A DNA stretch of 64,000 nt from Polytrichum commune (GCA_950295325.1 OX485808.1:24386527-24450526); one strand, 5' to 3'; positions 23,901 through 37,511 are shown, counted from the stretch's first letter. Notes: a model not told the origin generated them from the letters alone. Program-made: numbers and translations.

Positions 23901-26478
23901 GCCATATTAAGCTTGCATGCAGGTTAGATGACGATTGCCATCGTATTCCACTTCTCCACAATCATAGCCACATTGTATACAAAGGTAGGCCACAACGCTA
24001 GGCTTAAGCATTACATAACCAATTGTCGAACTCTCAAGTTCATATCCTCGAACACCCATCCTTTGGTTGTGGTAGCATCACCATCTTTCAATTGAAAGTG
24101 CGATTATGGGTATTGGCTACCGTGATTTAGAGACGTGGCGACAAAATCTTGACTCTCAATGAATTCACAATGAGGAGGTGGATTCGGGGGATGGGGTTGA
24201 AGGTTTGGAGTTTGCTTGGAGGCACATATGCCAAACTACTACTATAAATCGGTGGTGGAGTGTACACAAGCTTGTAAGGCTTGAAGGGTCGCAACTTCCA
24301 AGCCAATTCGTTACAAAGGCCAATTTCCACACACACACGTATGTATCTTACTCCATAAACAACTCCTCAATTGTATATTTTTGTACTCTTTGACATCAAC
24401 ATATGGCCTCATGTGATTGCAAAATTACTCTAAGTTTGAGTTTAAGTTGCCATTAGAATGTCTACCAATTTAGTGTGGCCCACGTTATTCATCAACCACA
24501 GTATATGTTCTGCAAGCACTGGGTAGAAACTTGTTGAGAAGGTGTTGTCACTTGGTGGTACATGGCAAGTTGTGAAGCCCACTCTACTTAGAATGGCACA
24601 TTTGTTTTCACATATCACACTAAATCATATGTTTGGGATGTAGCCGCAAACTTGTATGTGAACATGAGGCGGGTTTATTGAGCAAGGCTTTGATACAATT
24701 GGTTATTGTTGAAGGTGATCCCTAAGAGTAATTGCACATGTCATCTTTGTTGATAGAGGCATGAGACCTCGGGTTTCATGTTTGACATTGTAAGTTGCAC
24801 GTCCCATTATCATTGTCACACAAGTGGATTTCTTGAGCTTTATGCATCAAATTTTCCTTAAAATAACATGCCCCCCCAAAACCATTTTGGGGGAGGAAAG
24901 TTCAAATAATAGGAATGTGTTGGCCCCTGGGGGATGCACTCCATTGTCAAGTTGAACACCACATGCTATAAAAAATATATATACGTTGTACATAAAGCAT
25001 CACCAAAAAGGGTCAAAATTTTATCAATTGTTTTTCATGAGTAGATGACATACACAGTATCTATTACATAGTAAAAAATGGTAACCATATTTGACAAAAA
25101 AAAATTCCCATAAAACATACCGTTTCTAACTAGAATGATGCATAATTGAACTATAACAATTACTAAAAAAAATGAAGATGACTAAAAATTTCAAAATTAT
25201 TTACAAAAGATATTATCAATGGTTATGTGTATGTAGAGGACAAATCATAATTCTTGAAATTATCTATGGCACATAATGTATAATACCAAACTTTTATCAC
25301 ACATGGTTATGAAACGTAAGGGGGTGTGATCGCCCTGAGTGTTAGCCTAAAAAAAGATTAGTGTGAAATGCCACACTTCATAACTCATATCAATAGGCTT
25401 ATGCAAACTTATTAAATTTTCCCCATGATTCACAGTATATTCTAGTTCATAATTTACTGTTGGTCAACTCTCCTTCCTTGAACTTCATTTATCCCTTTCA
25501 ATTTGTCGGCCATCAATGTGAAATGTTATTTGGGTAAAAGTGAATCACATTTTAATATGGAAAGGGGTGGGAAGGGAGGTCAAACTTTTGGTGTTTACAG
25601 ACCGTTTTCTACAATTTGGCTAACACATGGAAGTGTGCCCTTAATCTTCCATATAAGCTCTAGAAAGGTAATGTCACATATATATATATTACATGTTCCT
25701 CACATTCATCACCTTGCAACATGCCACTTAACTTATTATAAACATCTTATTGAGTAGCTGAAATAAAAACATCTAAAAAAATAGGTATGTTAGATTGACC
25801 ATACACTAGTTAAAACGGCCATAAAGATGCATACAAAAATGTTGGCCAAATTTATCAATTCTAATTTAGAGTTGATACCTTGCTCCTCTGCATGTGGGTG
25901 ATGAAAATCATATTTTAACAGGTCATGTGACTGCACGATGCGTCGATGTGATTGAATTTAACAACCCCCTAGGAAAAACACAACTTGTTTTAGGTTTTTA
26001 GGATGTCCTAGATTTTAAATAAGACCTTAGAGAGAGACTGCATTTGATATCATGTGTTAACATCATTTTTAGAATTTATATAATCCAATGTCATTATGGC
26101 CATTTTGAATATAGTAAATAGATAAGTATAAGATAGACAAGTTAATTAAGCATAATTTGTGCAATTTGTGCAATTTAAAAAAAAAAGGTTTCGTTTGTCA
26201 TAGGATATGATTCATACATAAGATGGGAAATAACATAGGGAATAAGCTCATAATAGTAAGAATGTGCACATGGTTGTGTGATTGATTAATAGAAACCACA
26301 TATTAAATATATATTACAAGTATTTGAGGTGTAAAATATAGAAATTAAAATAATTTGATTTACAATCCATGTCAAATGAAGGTATAATTCAAACATATAA
26401 GATGAAAAATAAATAAAATTGGACGACGATAAGATGTACGTTATATTCATGAAATTCACAAAGTTTATGACTATAACA
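20906..26478. repeat. Segmental duplication block shared with 46166-50609 and 59765-60750
   Basis: This long stretch matches copy B closely, but in B it is split by the 9155-bp transposon. Minus frame 21884-22105 (73 codons) is kept at the same length in B (47157-47378) with a few replacements, and its words SNFNWLFLNLNQF look faintly LRR-like, too little to call. Other shared frames (21476-21715, 24127-24336) are unrecognised. A C15 run is at 22321-22335. I report no gene. Confidence 0.8.
25357..25360. other. Empty target site of the 9155-bp transposon
   Basis: Copy A reads GATTAGTGTGAAATGCC here with a single ATTA. Copy B has ATTA on both sides of the element. This gives the pre-insertion state directly. 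Confidence 0.88.
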
Positions 26479-27489
26479 ATTCCTATTATTGTGACACTTT
26501 TTCCAAAAATATTTTCATTTATTTTGGTGCATGACGATGTTACTTTAATGTTACGAAACTGAATTTATGTCAAATCAACACATTCACACAATATAAGCAT
26601 AAATTATCACTCTGATTAATTTCTATTTATAGTTATATACAATACACCATGATCCAATGTGGTTTCATCTTAATTTTTAATACAAGTAACTTGAATTTCT
26701 TGCTTATTGAGAGAGTCAACAACAACAAAATGAGCGACTTCCCAATTGTCACACATGAAATGAAATTTCTTTCATTGATCAAAATAGGTACTAGGATTCC
26801 AATGGCGCCATCGTATGGTCTTGGTGACTTATGAACGGGGAGATGCGGTTTGTTAGTTACGGATTGGTTTGTTGTCCTCTTTATACTACCCACATAGGTG
26901 TTCGTCTTTCCACTCCTTCATTACGTGGAATTTCTAAGTAAGGATAGGTTTACATAAAAGTTTGAGTCCCAAAAACATGTGGTTTGAAGCACCCGTTAAT
27001 GAGTCTTATTTTCAAACTCAAGATTGAGCCCAAGCTTCACGCATGGATTCTTAAACTAGGAGGTGTATTTTTCTTGAGTGAGGGTTGCCCATATTCAGTT
27101 GAAAAGCGAGCTATATTGACACCACTTCATTTTCTTCGTATATTGGACGCTCATTGGATCTGGACCTAAGTGTAAATTGCATAGGTTGGATATTGGAGTT
27201 TCTTTGGTTTTGGATCCTATTATTCATACACCTTTAGAGTTGGCTTACATTAGGGTTTGCGTCCAAGAAACTTATGGTCCAAAACACGTCTTAGTGGACC
27301 TTGCTTTCGGACTCAAGATCGTACCCAAGCTCGAAGATGAGTTTCTCATAAGTAAGAGGAATATTTTTCTTGACCGAGGATCACCAAGATTTGGCATGAA
27401 AGTGTTGATGCCATATTATTGCCAATTAGAGTTTCTAGGGGTGCTATGATCTTGGACCCCGATGTAAACATACCCTATAAGCATGGTCT
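26479..27489. repeat. Segmental duplication, copy B start
   Basis: The sequence repeats window positions 1-982 and matches about 60751-61724. It marks the A/B junction of the tandem array. Compared with copy C, B lacks about 290 bp (C 61728-62010) just after GGTCTAAG. Confidence 0.88.
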
Positions 27490-28718
27490 AAGTTAAAAGG
27501 ACACGGATTTGGGTTCCTTGAAATGGGCACTAATTGTACTCAAGTTTTCATCCCCCATGTTTTGGAAATAAGTCCACCTATGTTGTGAATATGGGTTGGG
27601 AGATAATCTTGCCTTTGATAATATGCAATTTCAAAACTTGAAAAAAATAAGTTGTGATTTTTTTTTGTTAAACGTTGTGGTATCAATTTTCAGACTTGTG
27701 ACAATCCCCTCCAAGATCACACACTTGTACTACACGTATTTGAGATTGCTTATGGGTGTCATAAACATATATGGTTACTCTACCTATACTACATTTTTTT
27801 GACACAAAGATGTACTATAGTGTATGAATTAGAAACTTTCTATTGTGAAGGCCTACAAAAGAAAGTTCTAGGGAGTTCATTTTAAATCCCATTTGTGCGG
27901 CTGGAATATGGATCTTTATCCTTGGTCTCCACCAAATCATTTTACAAACATATTCCTTCAGAAAACAATACAAGTTCCAAAATGTATCAAAATTACTTGG
28001 CCTTTGATACAATTGGCTAAGAATTTGAGCTACATAATTTGGTGAGAAAAACAAAAAACCATTCATGTCACCGACATTGTTCCTTTCCCAAAATAATCAA
28101 TTTTGTAACCACAAAATTAAAAATTTAATCATTTCAAAGTTCATATCTTAGAGTCATTGATATAAAAATTTCGATTCATTTTCTTTAGACGATGCAAAAA
28201 TTTATTATGTCAAAGTGCAAAGAAAAAAAAGTTAAAAAAGAGAAAAGTTTTCCTTGAGAGATACATGTTTGAAAAATACTCGCCATCACTTTTTGGCTTC
28301 TTGGGCATTTAGGGGTTAAGTAATCGGAAATGGGTCTGTCTTCTCGACCAAAGCCAAGACTCAAGAAAGCGAAGAGAAACCGAACGTTGTTTTCGCGGGC
28401 TCAGTGCAGACCGGGCAAGGGTTTTGCCAGGGTTTTGCACTCGTCGTCGTCGTCGTCTTCTCCTTTCCCCTTGCTTATATTTCTCCATATTCTTCTATTT
28501 CGCTTTCTTGTTGTTGAGCAAAGACGCATACGAAGTGAGGAGGAAAGCGGCTGCGGTGGCTCCGGTGCAATTTTTTTTCTTGCCATTCAAGCTATGGTGT
28601 GCCCCCCTGCAACAGGGATGGTTAGGGTTTAGGGCACGGGGGTGAGGGTTTTACGGCAATCTGTTTGGGGAAGCATTTCAGGAGGAATCGACAGGGAGGA
28701 AACTCAAGGTAGGGAACA
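27490..28718 (+). repeat. Duplicated SF3B3 upstream and leader region (copy B)
   Basis: This stretch aligns with 62011-63242 immediately upstream of the intact SF3B3 gene, including a CGTCGTCGTCGTC run and the telo-box-like TTAGGGTTTA. A 100-codon frame at 28330-28632 corresponds to 62847-63149. Its differences between copies are mostly amino-acid replacements, so it looks like leader sequence and not a protein gene. If the promoter is included, this copy could drive transcription of sequence downstream of 28739. Confidence 0.8.
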
Positions 28719-28738
28719 ATGTTTTTGTACAGTTTAAC
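28719..28738 (+). pseudogene. SF3B3 5' fragment, first seven codons
   Basis: ATG at 28719 begins MFLYSLT exactly as in the intact gene at 63243. Homology ends at about 28738, after which the frame runs into unrelated sequence and a stop within 12 codons. The break is a duplication endpoint inside the first coding exon. The fragment has no function as protein. Confidence 0.85.
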
Positions 28739-29503
28739 GTTGATTCTTCATCTAGATCTTGATCATCCATGACAATATTCTATCACAAAAATGTCAAGAT
28801 GCAAAATATATGCGAAAATGAACTAAAACTAAGTTGGGATAACAATATTTGTAAGATGTTACTTATTCATAGGAAGTGTCATTAGAAAGCTACCACAGTG
28901 ACATAAAATACTATATGACACTAAATACAAATCATATCCAGTGTAGTGAAGTAAGTATTGCACTCCAGAACTGGAACATTCATGTATAATTTCTTAATTT
29001 CCTGCTTGTATCCACGGGGATCGATGGATGCATTAATGGTGAAATTCGAGTCTCCGAACTTTATTTCGTATCTTGTAGTGTGGTGTTTTAAAGACTCCAA
29101 CAATTGATTCTATCTATTTTGACACCTTTGCGATGCTGCACAAGTGATCATGTTGTGAGAAGTCTAAAGTAGACACACCGAGTTTTATATGCTTTCCTCT
29201 CCGCACCTACTTCTAGTAAGATTTGGGACACACAATTGGTTGGTGTGAGATCATTGGCAAGTCCAAATCGTGCCCGTAGCCATTTGCCTCTTGATTTTGG
29301 GAGTTATATGGATATCTTATTCATTATGAACATGAACTTTTCCATGCTCATTAAGTGGTTGTATAGTGATGCCCCCAAACGTGTTGATCATTGAATCTTG
29401 AAGGTTTAGCATGTTTTTTGAGCACGTAATACATTTTCTTTTAAACATATGTCTTTCTTGATGCCAGTTTTTAGATCCATATCTAACTACACATCTCTCA
29501 AAT
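28739..29503. other. Copy-B-specific spacer after the SF3B3 break
   Basis: This part has no counterpart in copy A. About 28750-28930 resembles 43720-43910 (words CCATGACAATATT, CTTATTCATAGGAAGTGTCAT), so it contains a dispersed repeat. No gene is visible. Confidence 0.5.
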
Positions 29504-32194
29504 ATAGGTGCCCAATTGTTGTGTTCAGTCTAGGCATGTGTCTATCTTGATATGAATTCGTTGTATGTTGAAGTTGACGATGATATCATCTAAATCTGAG
29601 CGGGACGTCCATATTATGGCCTACTATAATAGTGACATACCAAGATAACTTTGTTCCATGTAACTTGTTTTGATTCACGTTAATCTTCAAGCCCACAATA
29701 TCATATGTTCAAAACAAAGAACATGGACTTTTTTTGGCAACGTGAATTATTGTGGGTTCAAAAATATAACATCACTATTATACCAAAATTGCTACTCATG
29801 GAGAGAAAGTTGTCTGATGGATTCTTCACAACATCATGTTCTATCTCCTTATCTAAATTGAAATGTGCCATGAGTTACACTTTACTTCATCTATTAAAAA
29901 AACAAAAGGACGTGACGGGAAGTGACAGACCTAGACATGAAATTCATGCCTAAGGCTCTACAACGATATGAGATGTAGTTGGGCAAATCATTACTTACTA
30001 TGTGGAAAACCGTACAATATGGAATGTATGTGTAGTGGTCTATTCATTATTTGAAGTATCGTACAACAAATGCAACATTGAATAGATCACTTACTTCCAC
30101 AAGAAATATGAACTTTCTACTAGACTCCAACAATCAACCAATGTAGGGGCCTTGTAGTTTTCCAATGGCGATGAGAAGATTGTCCACAATGATTTTATCT
30201 ACACTGCAAAATTCTTATTTCAAAATTCTACAATGTCCAAGTGCTCGATTGACTAATTATGTTGCATGTTGGCTTTGTGTGTTCGAAAACAATTGTCCAT
30301 AACAATTGTAGTGTACCAATTTTTGAAAATATGAACTTACAAATTAAATTTGAGATTTTGTGCAATATGATGTCAAATCATTGATTGACATGTGTTTATA
30401 GACCATCGGGTTAACCGCATTTCACGGGGAGGTCACTTCATTGTCAAGTTGACACCACGTGGCCTTGACATAAGAGAATGTGGACAATAAAGTTCCAATC
30501 TCATAAATATATAACACATGATTTTTGAAATTGAGGAGACATGTTTAAATTGTGTATTTAGCCGTATACGTTCTTTAGGGGTTAACCCATTCGTACATGA
30601 CAGGGTGGAGGGGGGGAATGAAGGAAACAAGGGGTAGTAACAAAGCTTCTATTGGCGATGCCGAGTGGTCATGTACATTAAGTGTGCTCAATATTGATTA
30701 GTTGCAGCCATGTTTTGATTTCTACTTCTATTTCAAACAACCACAATCGATGGACATTGTTTTGTGTATGCAATTGCATCTTTTCTTATAACATGCATTT
30801 ATGTGTCTTCCTTGCCCAATGTCCTTGATCCGATAATTGGAATGTGTTCGCATTTGTTTTGAAATTGTAATCCAACAACCATGGTCATATGCAATGCTAG
30901 GCCTTCGTTTCATGCTTGTGGTATTGATTTCCAAAGTGGATTTAGGCATTATTTATGCCCGATTGCACTTTGTTTGAACTCCTTGTTCATATGATGCTAT
31001 AGAAATTTGATCATTTTTATGCTAAATTACCACGGTCATAGGATACTACATTGATTATCCCAATTAGGTAGTGTGGTACTAATTCTCTCAAAACACACTA
31101 TTTTGCCAAGTCTCAAAATTAGTTAGGGCTAAACTTCATACTGAATGATATTAAATTCATGACTCCCTGCTCACTTATCAAACACTTCAAGAAGATTAGT
31201 GCGTGCTCTATGGTATTTGTAGAGTGATAAAATCAAGTTATACGCAAGAGTGAATAGTGTCAAGATGAAAAGCACCGGTGCTTCCAATGAATAATGACAG
31301 GATCAATAGTGCTTCCTACATCTTTTGGTGGCATTCATTTCCTAGCATAAATAAATTTAGTAACATATTCACTAATTTCTCACACTTACTATTAGCCCTC
31401 CTCCACTAATTGGGATGCTCAATGTACTACATGTATTTCCAAATATTTTGACTACCTCATTGCTCACAAGTTACTAGATGCCACTCAAATGATAGCATTC
31501 CTTGTCACAATTAATTCCCCATTTGTTCACCTCCTTGCTACAAGATTGATAAAACCTCATTACAAAAAATTGTAGCCATGGGGCCCCTCCTTATCCACCC
31601 CACACCCAATTTTCACATTTTTTAAAGTGTGTAAACAAACCTTTAGGACTTATTTCTTGGGATGATATTACAAAACATTTGTGGTTTGATGTGACGTCAA
31701 TGTGAAATAACTTGTCATGTATGTGACCCCATATAGGACATAAACAATAATGGTACAATTTGAGCTCATATAGAACATACACCAATAAAAAAATCCAATA
31801 CCAACTAGAGCCACTCAAAGATTGATTCAATAACACAAATTTAATGTTTCAAAATATGATTCAATTAAAAAAAATATTGTCAAGGAACCTATTCATGTTC
31901 TCTATATATTTGACCAAAATAAGATCAAATCTTGGAAGACTATCATTATTTAAAAATATGCAATGACTCACTCTTCCTACCTTGTGGGAGGTTTGTCCCC
32001 TTTGTTTATTTATATGTCTTTGATTCTTCAATCCGCTTTGGGAGGGTAGCCCTCTTTCAGTTGTCCTCCTACTTGATTTCCTCACACCCTTGAGCTTTCC
32101 GACAATCAATTCTCATGGCCTTAGCTACATTCTTGTACCCCAATCTCAATCTTTATTTCAATTTCATGGGGGTAGAAAATAAAATACCTTACAC
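29504..32194. repeat. Segmental duplication block, copy B 3' flank of receptor
   Basis: This flank matches 2704-5839 without the MITE; its site near 29770 is the empty site for that insertion. No gene or RNA was recognised. Confidence 0.85.
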
Positions 32195-32656
32195 ATTCCC
32201 TTTCTTTGCACTTTATGTACAATGTCCTTGGCTTATCAACTCGACCAATCCCAAATCTAGAGATGATTGAACAATTTTGGATGCAAAGATATATTGTCAT
32301 CCATATGTGGCCTCATCACTTCAATGATTGTAGTCAATGCGGTTAGCTTGAAAATGTGAAAACCAAATCACTACTATTGTCCACATCATCAAGTTCACAT
32401 ACCGTAATCTCCATTGATTTTCTTCACTTTTTAAGACATTAATTGTTGTGCTTGTGAAGATCGAGTTTGTCCAACATGCCTTTGCAGATGCATGTATTTT
32501 ATCATGTTCTTTCCATAAACCTTTGTTAAACTCATGTAGGATTATCTCAACCTTGAACGACTTCACACATCTTAAAGACACCTCCTGCAATTTGCAATAT
32601 CAACGTATGACCAGAAATGCCAAAAAAAACAATGCATTCAAAGGTCTTTGTAACCT
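32195..32656 (-). pseudogene. Out-of-frame terminal LRR remnant, copy B
   Basis: This is the counterpart of 5840-6277. The minus strand reads CKLQEVSLRCVKSF and onward, separated from the LRR exon by a stop (TAG at 32657-32659) and a frame change. It supports an older, longer receptor C-terminus. Confidence 0.4.
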
Positions 32657-33792
32657 CTAAGAACTCATATCCAACCTAACCACCGACGTCAAGTTGCCCA
32701 ATGTCTCTGGTAATTCCTTCAAGTTCGAGCAATATCTCAAATCCAACGTAACCAACGAAGTCAAGTTGCCCAATGTCTCCGATAATCCCTTCAACTTGGA
32801 GCAACTCCTCAAACCAACGTAACCAACGAAGTCAAGTTGCCCAATGTCTTGGGTAATTCCTCCAACTTCGAGCAACACCCCAAATCCAACGTAACTAAGG
32901 AAGTCAAGTTGCCTAATGTCTCCGGTAATCTCTTCAAGTTCGAGCACTGCCTCAAATCCAACCCAACCAATGAAGTCAAGTTGCCCAATGTCTTTGATAA
33001 ATATTTCAAGTTCGAGCAATACCTCAAATCCAACGTAACCAACGAAGTCAAGTTGCCCAATGTCTCCAGTAATTCCTTCAACTTCGAGCAATGCCTCAAC
33101 TCCAACGTAACCAACGAAGTCAAGTTGCCCAATGTCTCCGGTAATTCCTTCAAGTTCCAACACCAACTCAAGCTCAACGTAACCAACGAAGTCAAGTTGC
33201 CCAATGTCTCCGGTAATTCCTTCAAGTTGCAACAAATACTCAAATCCAACGTAACCAACGAAGTCAAGTTGCCCAATGTCTCCGGTAATTGCTTCAACTT
33301 CAAGCAATACCTCAAATCCAACGTAACCAACGAAGTCAAGTTGCCCAATGTCTCCGGTAATTCCATCAACTTGCAGCAGTCACTCAAATCCAACGTAATC
33401 AACGAAGTCAAGTTGCCCAATGTCTCTGGTATGCATTCCAATCGCAGAAAATTTCTCAAGCTAAGATATTCTAACATCTTAAGTGTACCAATTTCACATG
33501 GAAGGTGTTTCAAATGCACAAACCTTTCCATCTCCAACACACGCAACTGTTTGAATGGAATGAAAATTGATGGTTGCAATTCTTCAATTTCCGCAATGCT
33601 ATATTCTCCAAAGCTCATGCTTATACGCATCCACCTCAATTTCCTCGCATTCTCCATTGTTTTGTAAAAATAATTGACATCCTTAATTTCTTTGATATGC
33701 AAAAGCCTAATGTTCCCTAAATCCTTGTTTGTAAGCATGTCGTAATTCCAATGAGATCCATCTATATGAGCACCTTCCACATTTTGTATCAT
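32657..33792 (-). pseudogene. Receptor copy B exon: LRR array with frameshift
   Basis: About nine LPxTLGN units are read in frame before the missing base near 32813; about two more follow in the shifted frame, ending at TAG 32657-32659 after TSVVRLDMSS. Copy A has about 12 units before its stop and three after it, so the arrays differ by several 72-bp units. Such change is expected from unequal crossing-over between near-identical repeats. Confidence 0.82.
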
Positions 33793-34005
33793 CTGCATCA
33801 ATTACAACACAAAACATCATTCATGTCATTCCACTAAGTGCATCGATATTGTCATTCTATGAATAGATTAGAAAACTCAAATCAAATACATTTTCTTCCC
33901 TTATATTCTTCCCTACAACATATCTTATAAATGCACACTCAATTTAACTGAACTTGGACGCTTTATGATTACGAGACTAGACAAAGATGATGAATATTCA
34001 TTTAC

Positions 34006-35127
34006 CATGCACGCATCATATTTTGTGGCCTCAAACTCATCCCAATTCCAAATTCTTTGCCCTCCAATATGCTCTTTGCATGCTATCATACGCCCCATGT
34101 CACGTAAATGATCATGCATTGTCAACATCCCATCCGAATCGATTCGCACAAGACTTCGGTCCATAAGATTCAAAAGTGCAAGATCTGCGTTACCATCCTC
34201 ACAATTCCATATTCTCAACGCCTTCTCTTCTTGCATCCCCTCCTCCAGAACATCGCGACAAAAAAAACAAGCAATGTCCAAAAACATGTTCTTCTCCTCT
34301 TCATCCAAATTATCGTAGCTTATCCTCAACGTTCTCCATATCCTTTCATTGTTCCAACTACCACCAAGGCATTGTCCCCTTTGTAATCTTCGCAATGCTT
34401 GTTGCCATACCCTAGGCCTTTCAACTCCACACAAATAACTTCCCAATACTTCCAAGCTCAAAGGTAGTCCACCACATGCTTCGATGACTTTGTTGACAAC
34501 TTCTTCAAATTGCGGCCTTTGAGGTCGTTGTTGCAAAAATGCATGCTTGTAGAATAGCTCCTTTGCTTGACCTTCGTCCAATAACTCCATGTCCATCTTG
34601 GCGGTGTTTGAAATACAAGTTGGTTTTAAGTCGTGCCAATTTCGACTTGTGGCAATGATCTTGCTACCATTAGCAAACACCCACGTAGATGAAACTAGCC
34701 CATGGAGTTGTTCTTGAGAGGCAACATCATCAAAGACAACAAAGACCTTTTTGTTCTCAAATATGTATTGTAAGCACTTGAACCCCTCTTCTGTGCTCGA
34801 TATGGACTTCTCGTCCTTGAGATCCTTCAACAATTGTCTTTGTATATCCAAAACATTTTTGAAGTCTCTCGTATTTGCCACAAAGCTTGTTGCTCCAAAG
34901 CCTTGATGCACACGATGAAGAATGGCCTTTGTCAAAGTGGTTTTTCCGCTTCCACCCATACCGACGATGCCTAGAATTTGATTGGATTCTAGTTGAAATA
35001 ACACGTTTGAGATTATTTTATCAATATTGACAAAATGCATCGGGAGTGAGGGTAATGAACGTGTAGACCGCACTTGTGATGGAAGTATTCGGTTCGACCA
35101 TGAAAATGGTGTGGAAAGTTGAAACCT
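34006..35127 (-). pseudogene. Receptor copy B exon: NB-ARC domain (frame intact)
   Basis: The exon opens RFQLSTPFSW like copy A and contains GMGGSGKTT, VVFDDVAS, GLPLSLEVL and LTMHDHLRDMG. No stop or frame change occurs within the exon. Differences from A include R/H after VRST, NTRDF for NMRDS, and NWDEF for NFDEF. Confidence 0.85.
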
Positions 35128-35397
35128 CTATAGATACAAAATTTGATATTAGATATTGGTTTAAAACAAAAGTTGCAAAAAAATGCAAAAGAGTATTATT
35201 TTTGTGAATGATATCTAAGTACCTTGATTATCTCATTTAAAAGAATACACTACTTCTCATAAGATTGTACTTTTGTATTTGGATCCAATATTCCACGAGC
35301 ATGGATACAACAAGATAAACTGATTATATTTTGAACCCATTCAAAAGTTAATATAAAGTAATCTCTAAACCATTCCATGTATAGTTAGGACTAGTAC

Positions 35398-37052
35398 CTT
35401 GGGATGAATTTGAGTTGTATGTTGGGGCTCATTAGCTTCTCTCCCCTCCAAATTTGATTTCTCCCAAAAGCGTTTGAACATGTACATGACATTGCGAGCT
35501 AAATTTGAAATCATGTGAGACACAGTTGTTTGTTGTTCCACCTCAACATTTCCCCTTAAGATGGAGCTCCTCAAATCTTCCAATGTTGCGCAAATCTCTT
35601 TGAATTTGGGTCTCTTTGTTCGGTCTAATGACCAACATTCGTTGATCAAGGAGACCAAAGCCTTGGGACAATCATCAGGCACCCATGGCCTCTCACCTAA
35701 CCTTAGCCTTGTAGGAAGATCATCACCATTGCCTTCAAATGGTTGTTTTCCTGATAGTATTGTTGCACACATCACACCAAAACTGTATACATCGGCTTCA
35801 TGTGCATTCACCTTTTCCACTAAAGAGTACGTCATGTTCTCTTTCTTTTGTTGGTTGTATTGGAATACCTCTGGTGCTTTGTACAACCACGTCCCAATAC
35901 CTTGGCTTAATTTCTCAGAATTGTTGCTATCCACATCCATTTTTGAAAGTCCGAAGTCGGCCAACTTCACATTCACATAGTTGTCCTTATGCAATACGTC
36001 AACCATGATTCTCTGCACCAATACATTCACAGGTTTTAAATCACGGTGGGCAATTTTCTTCTCATGTAGATAGCTCATGCCCTTTGCAATTTGCAAGACA
36101 ATGTCCATAGCTACTTGAATTGGGAAGGATGTCCTTGTTCCGCCATTTGATACCTCTTTGATCAATTCCTCTAGGTTTGTGTCTAGAAGCTCCATAGCAA
36201 TGAAACACTTGAGTTTCTTTGGTTTTCGGCCACAACATATGAACTTCACGACATTTGGATGATCGACACTTGCAAGTATGGCAACCTCTTTCTTAAAGGT
36301 TTTGTCCCCATCTTCCATTTCACCCAAAGCTTGCACCTTCTTTGCACATGGCATACCAAACCAAGTTGTTTTCTCTACATTGCCATAGGCACCTCCTCCA
36401 AGTGGGATTGAGCCTCCCCAACCCATACGTGCATCAACCTCCACATGGTGTCCACCATTTACATAGTTTCTTTGATTGTCAAATCTTTCCAACAAGTATG
36501 CCGCAATTGTTAACTCTTCATCAAGATCCTTGTTCGTAGAGGATGAATGGGTGGATTCAACGGTTGCTTGGCAACGCCTCATCAACACATGATAATCTTC
36601 AACTCCCAAATCACTCATGGTGCTTAGTGAAAAACTCACATCATTCCTATATTGGTCGAGTTGTCCAACCCATCGGCCTTTGAAGTGTTCATAAATATCA
36701 TCATAACAAGATTTGAGATCCATGAACAAGTCTCGGAACGCCTCTTCATTGTGGATTTGGAGCAATGCTGCACGCCACCATTTCTCACCATAGCATTCTT
36801 GTACCAACAACTTGGCCCTTTCAATAATTCGAAACAACTCCTTCAAGAGCAAGTCAAACTTGTTAAGAACTCATCGGAATGGGAGAGAATACTAGCTACG
36901 CTTTTGGTGGATTTTTCAAGCGTTCGTGCAAGACATATGCATTGACTTTGATTCAATGCAAACTTGGCACCACCCTCACGCACAAGTTGTTGTATGTAGT
37001 TGGTATTGAGTATACAAAGACCCAAGATATTGGATTGATTAGCCATCATATC
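35398..37052 (-). pseudogene. Receptor copy B exon: N-terminal region and kinase, one-base deletion
   Basis: The first segment MMANQSNILGLC to HSDEF is in one frame (37047 to about 36868). The remaining region from LLKELFRIIERAKLLVQEC onward, including GGGAYGNV, AKKV, HRDLKPVNV, ADFGLSK and APE, is in another. The donor CCCAAG/GTACTAG at 35398/35397 is a good match to consensus, better than in copy A. All kinase residues needed for activity remain. Confidence 0.82.
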
Positions 37053-37511
37053 CTACATACAAAAACAAAAAAGAAGGAAAGAATTAGAGCCACGTGCCAT
37101 CCACAAATTGAATGCCACGTCACAAAAAGAAGAAAAGAAAACAATAACATTTGGCATAATTTGTATATGCAATGCATGGCAAGACTTCTTCTATGCTTGA
37201 TGCCCACTTGGTGTCATTGTTGTGTTGTTTTCAAACAACTTTTGATATGGAACACACCTTGTCTAAAGGCAAACCAACATAGCAATGCAATTGATGTCGA
37301 TCAAAATTGAACTCTTGATGTTCTGGTCATCTCGGTTGTTAGAACAAACAACATATGTGTGGGTAGAATGGAAAAGTTTCTAAGAAATGACATGCCCAAC
37401 TTGACTTGATACATTCATTTTATGCATTATAGTTTGGTCATTGGGGCGATTCCAATTGGATATACGAACATCATAAATTAACACATAATTATATTATATT
37501 GTACATTGAAC
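37053..37511 (-). promoter_or_regulatory. Conserved receptor 5' flank, copy B
   Basis: This is nearly the same as 10997-11500 of copy A, consistent with shared leader, first intron or promoter. No specific elements could be placed. Homology ends near GAACTAGTATG at about 37510. Confidence 0.4.

Larger units (their letters stand above)
32657..37052 (-). pseudogene. Kinase-NB-ARC-LRR immune receptor, copy B, two frameshifts
   Basis: The exon plan is the same as in copy A: 37052-35398 (kinase), 35127-34006 (NB-ARC, 1122 nt, same as A) and 33792-32657 (LRR). The kinase exon is 1655 nt. Copy A has 1671, and B lacks five codons, so the remaining difference is exactly one base. This is a deletion in the run AAGAAAC to AAGAAC near 36866-36869 that separates the first about 60 residues from the kinase. 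The LRR exon lacks one A near 32813, which stops the frame at 32809-32811 about two units early. Catalytic residues, P-loop and MHD motif are present. As read, it cannot make a full receptor, but an internal start could give kinase-NB-LRR without the N-terminus. Confidence 0.82.

Noticed and set aside
28330-28632. 100-codon frame MGLSSRPKPRLKK, also at 62847-63149
   Set aside because: It lies in the SF3B3 leader; the few differences between copies are replacements and it has a low-complexity serine run.
32837-33667. 276-codon plus-strand frame with repeating PNVSGNSFKF units
   Set aside because: It is antisense to the LRR array. The 72-bp units keep other frames open, and the copy-A equivalent is split (6477-6806, 6837-7310). 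No start context or domain.
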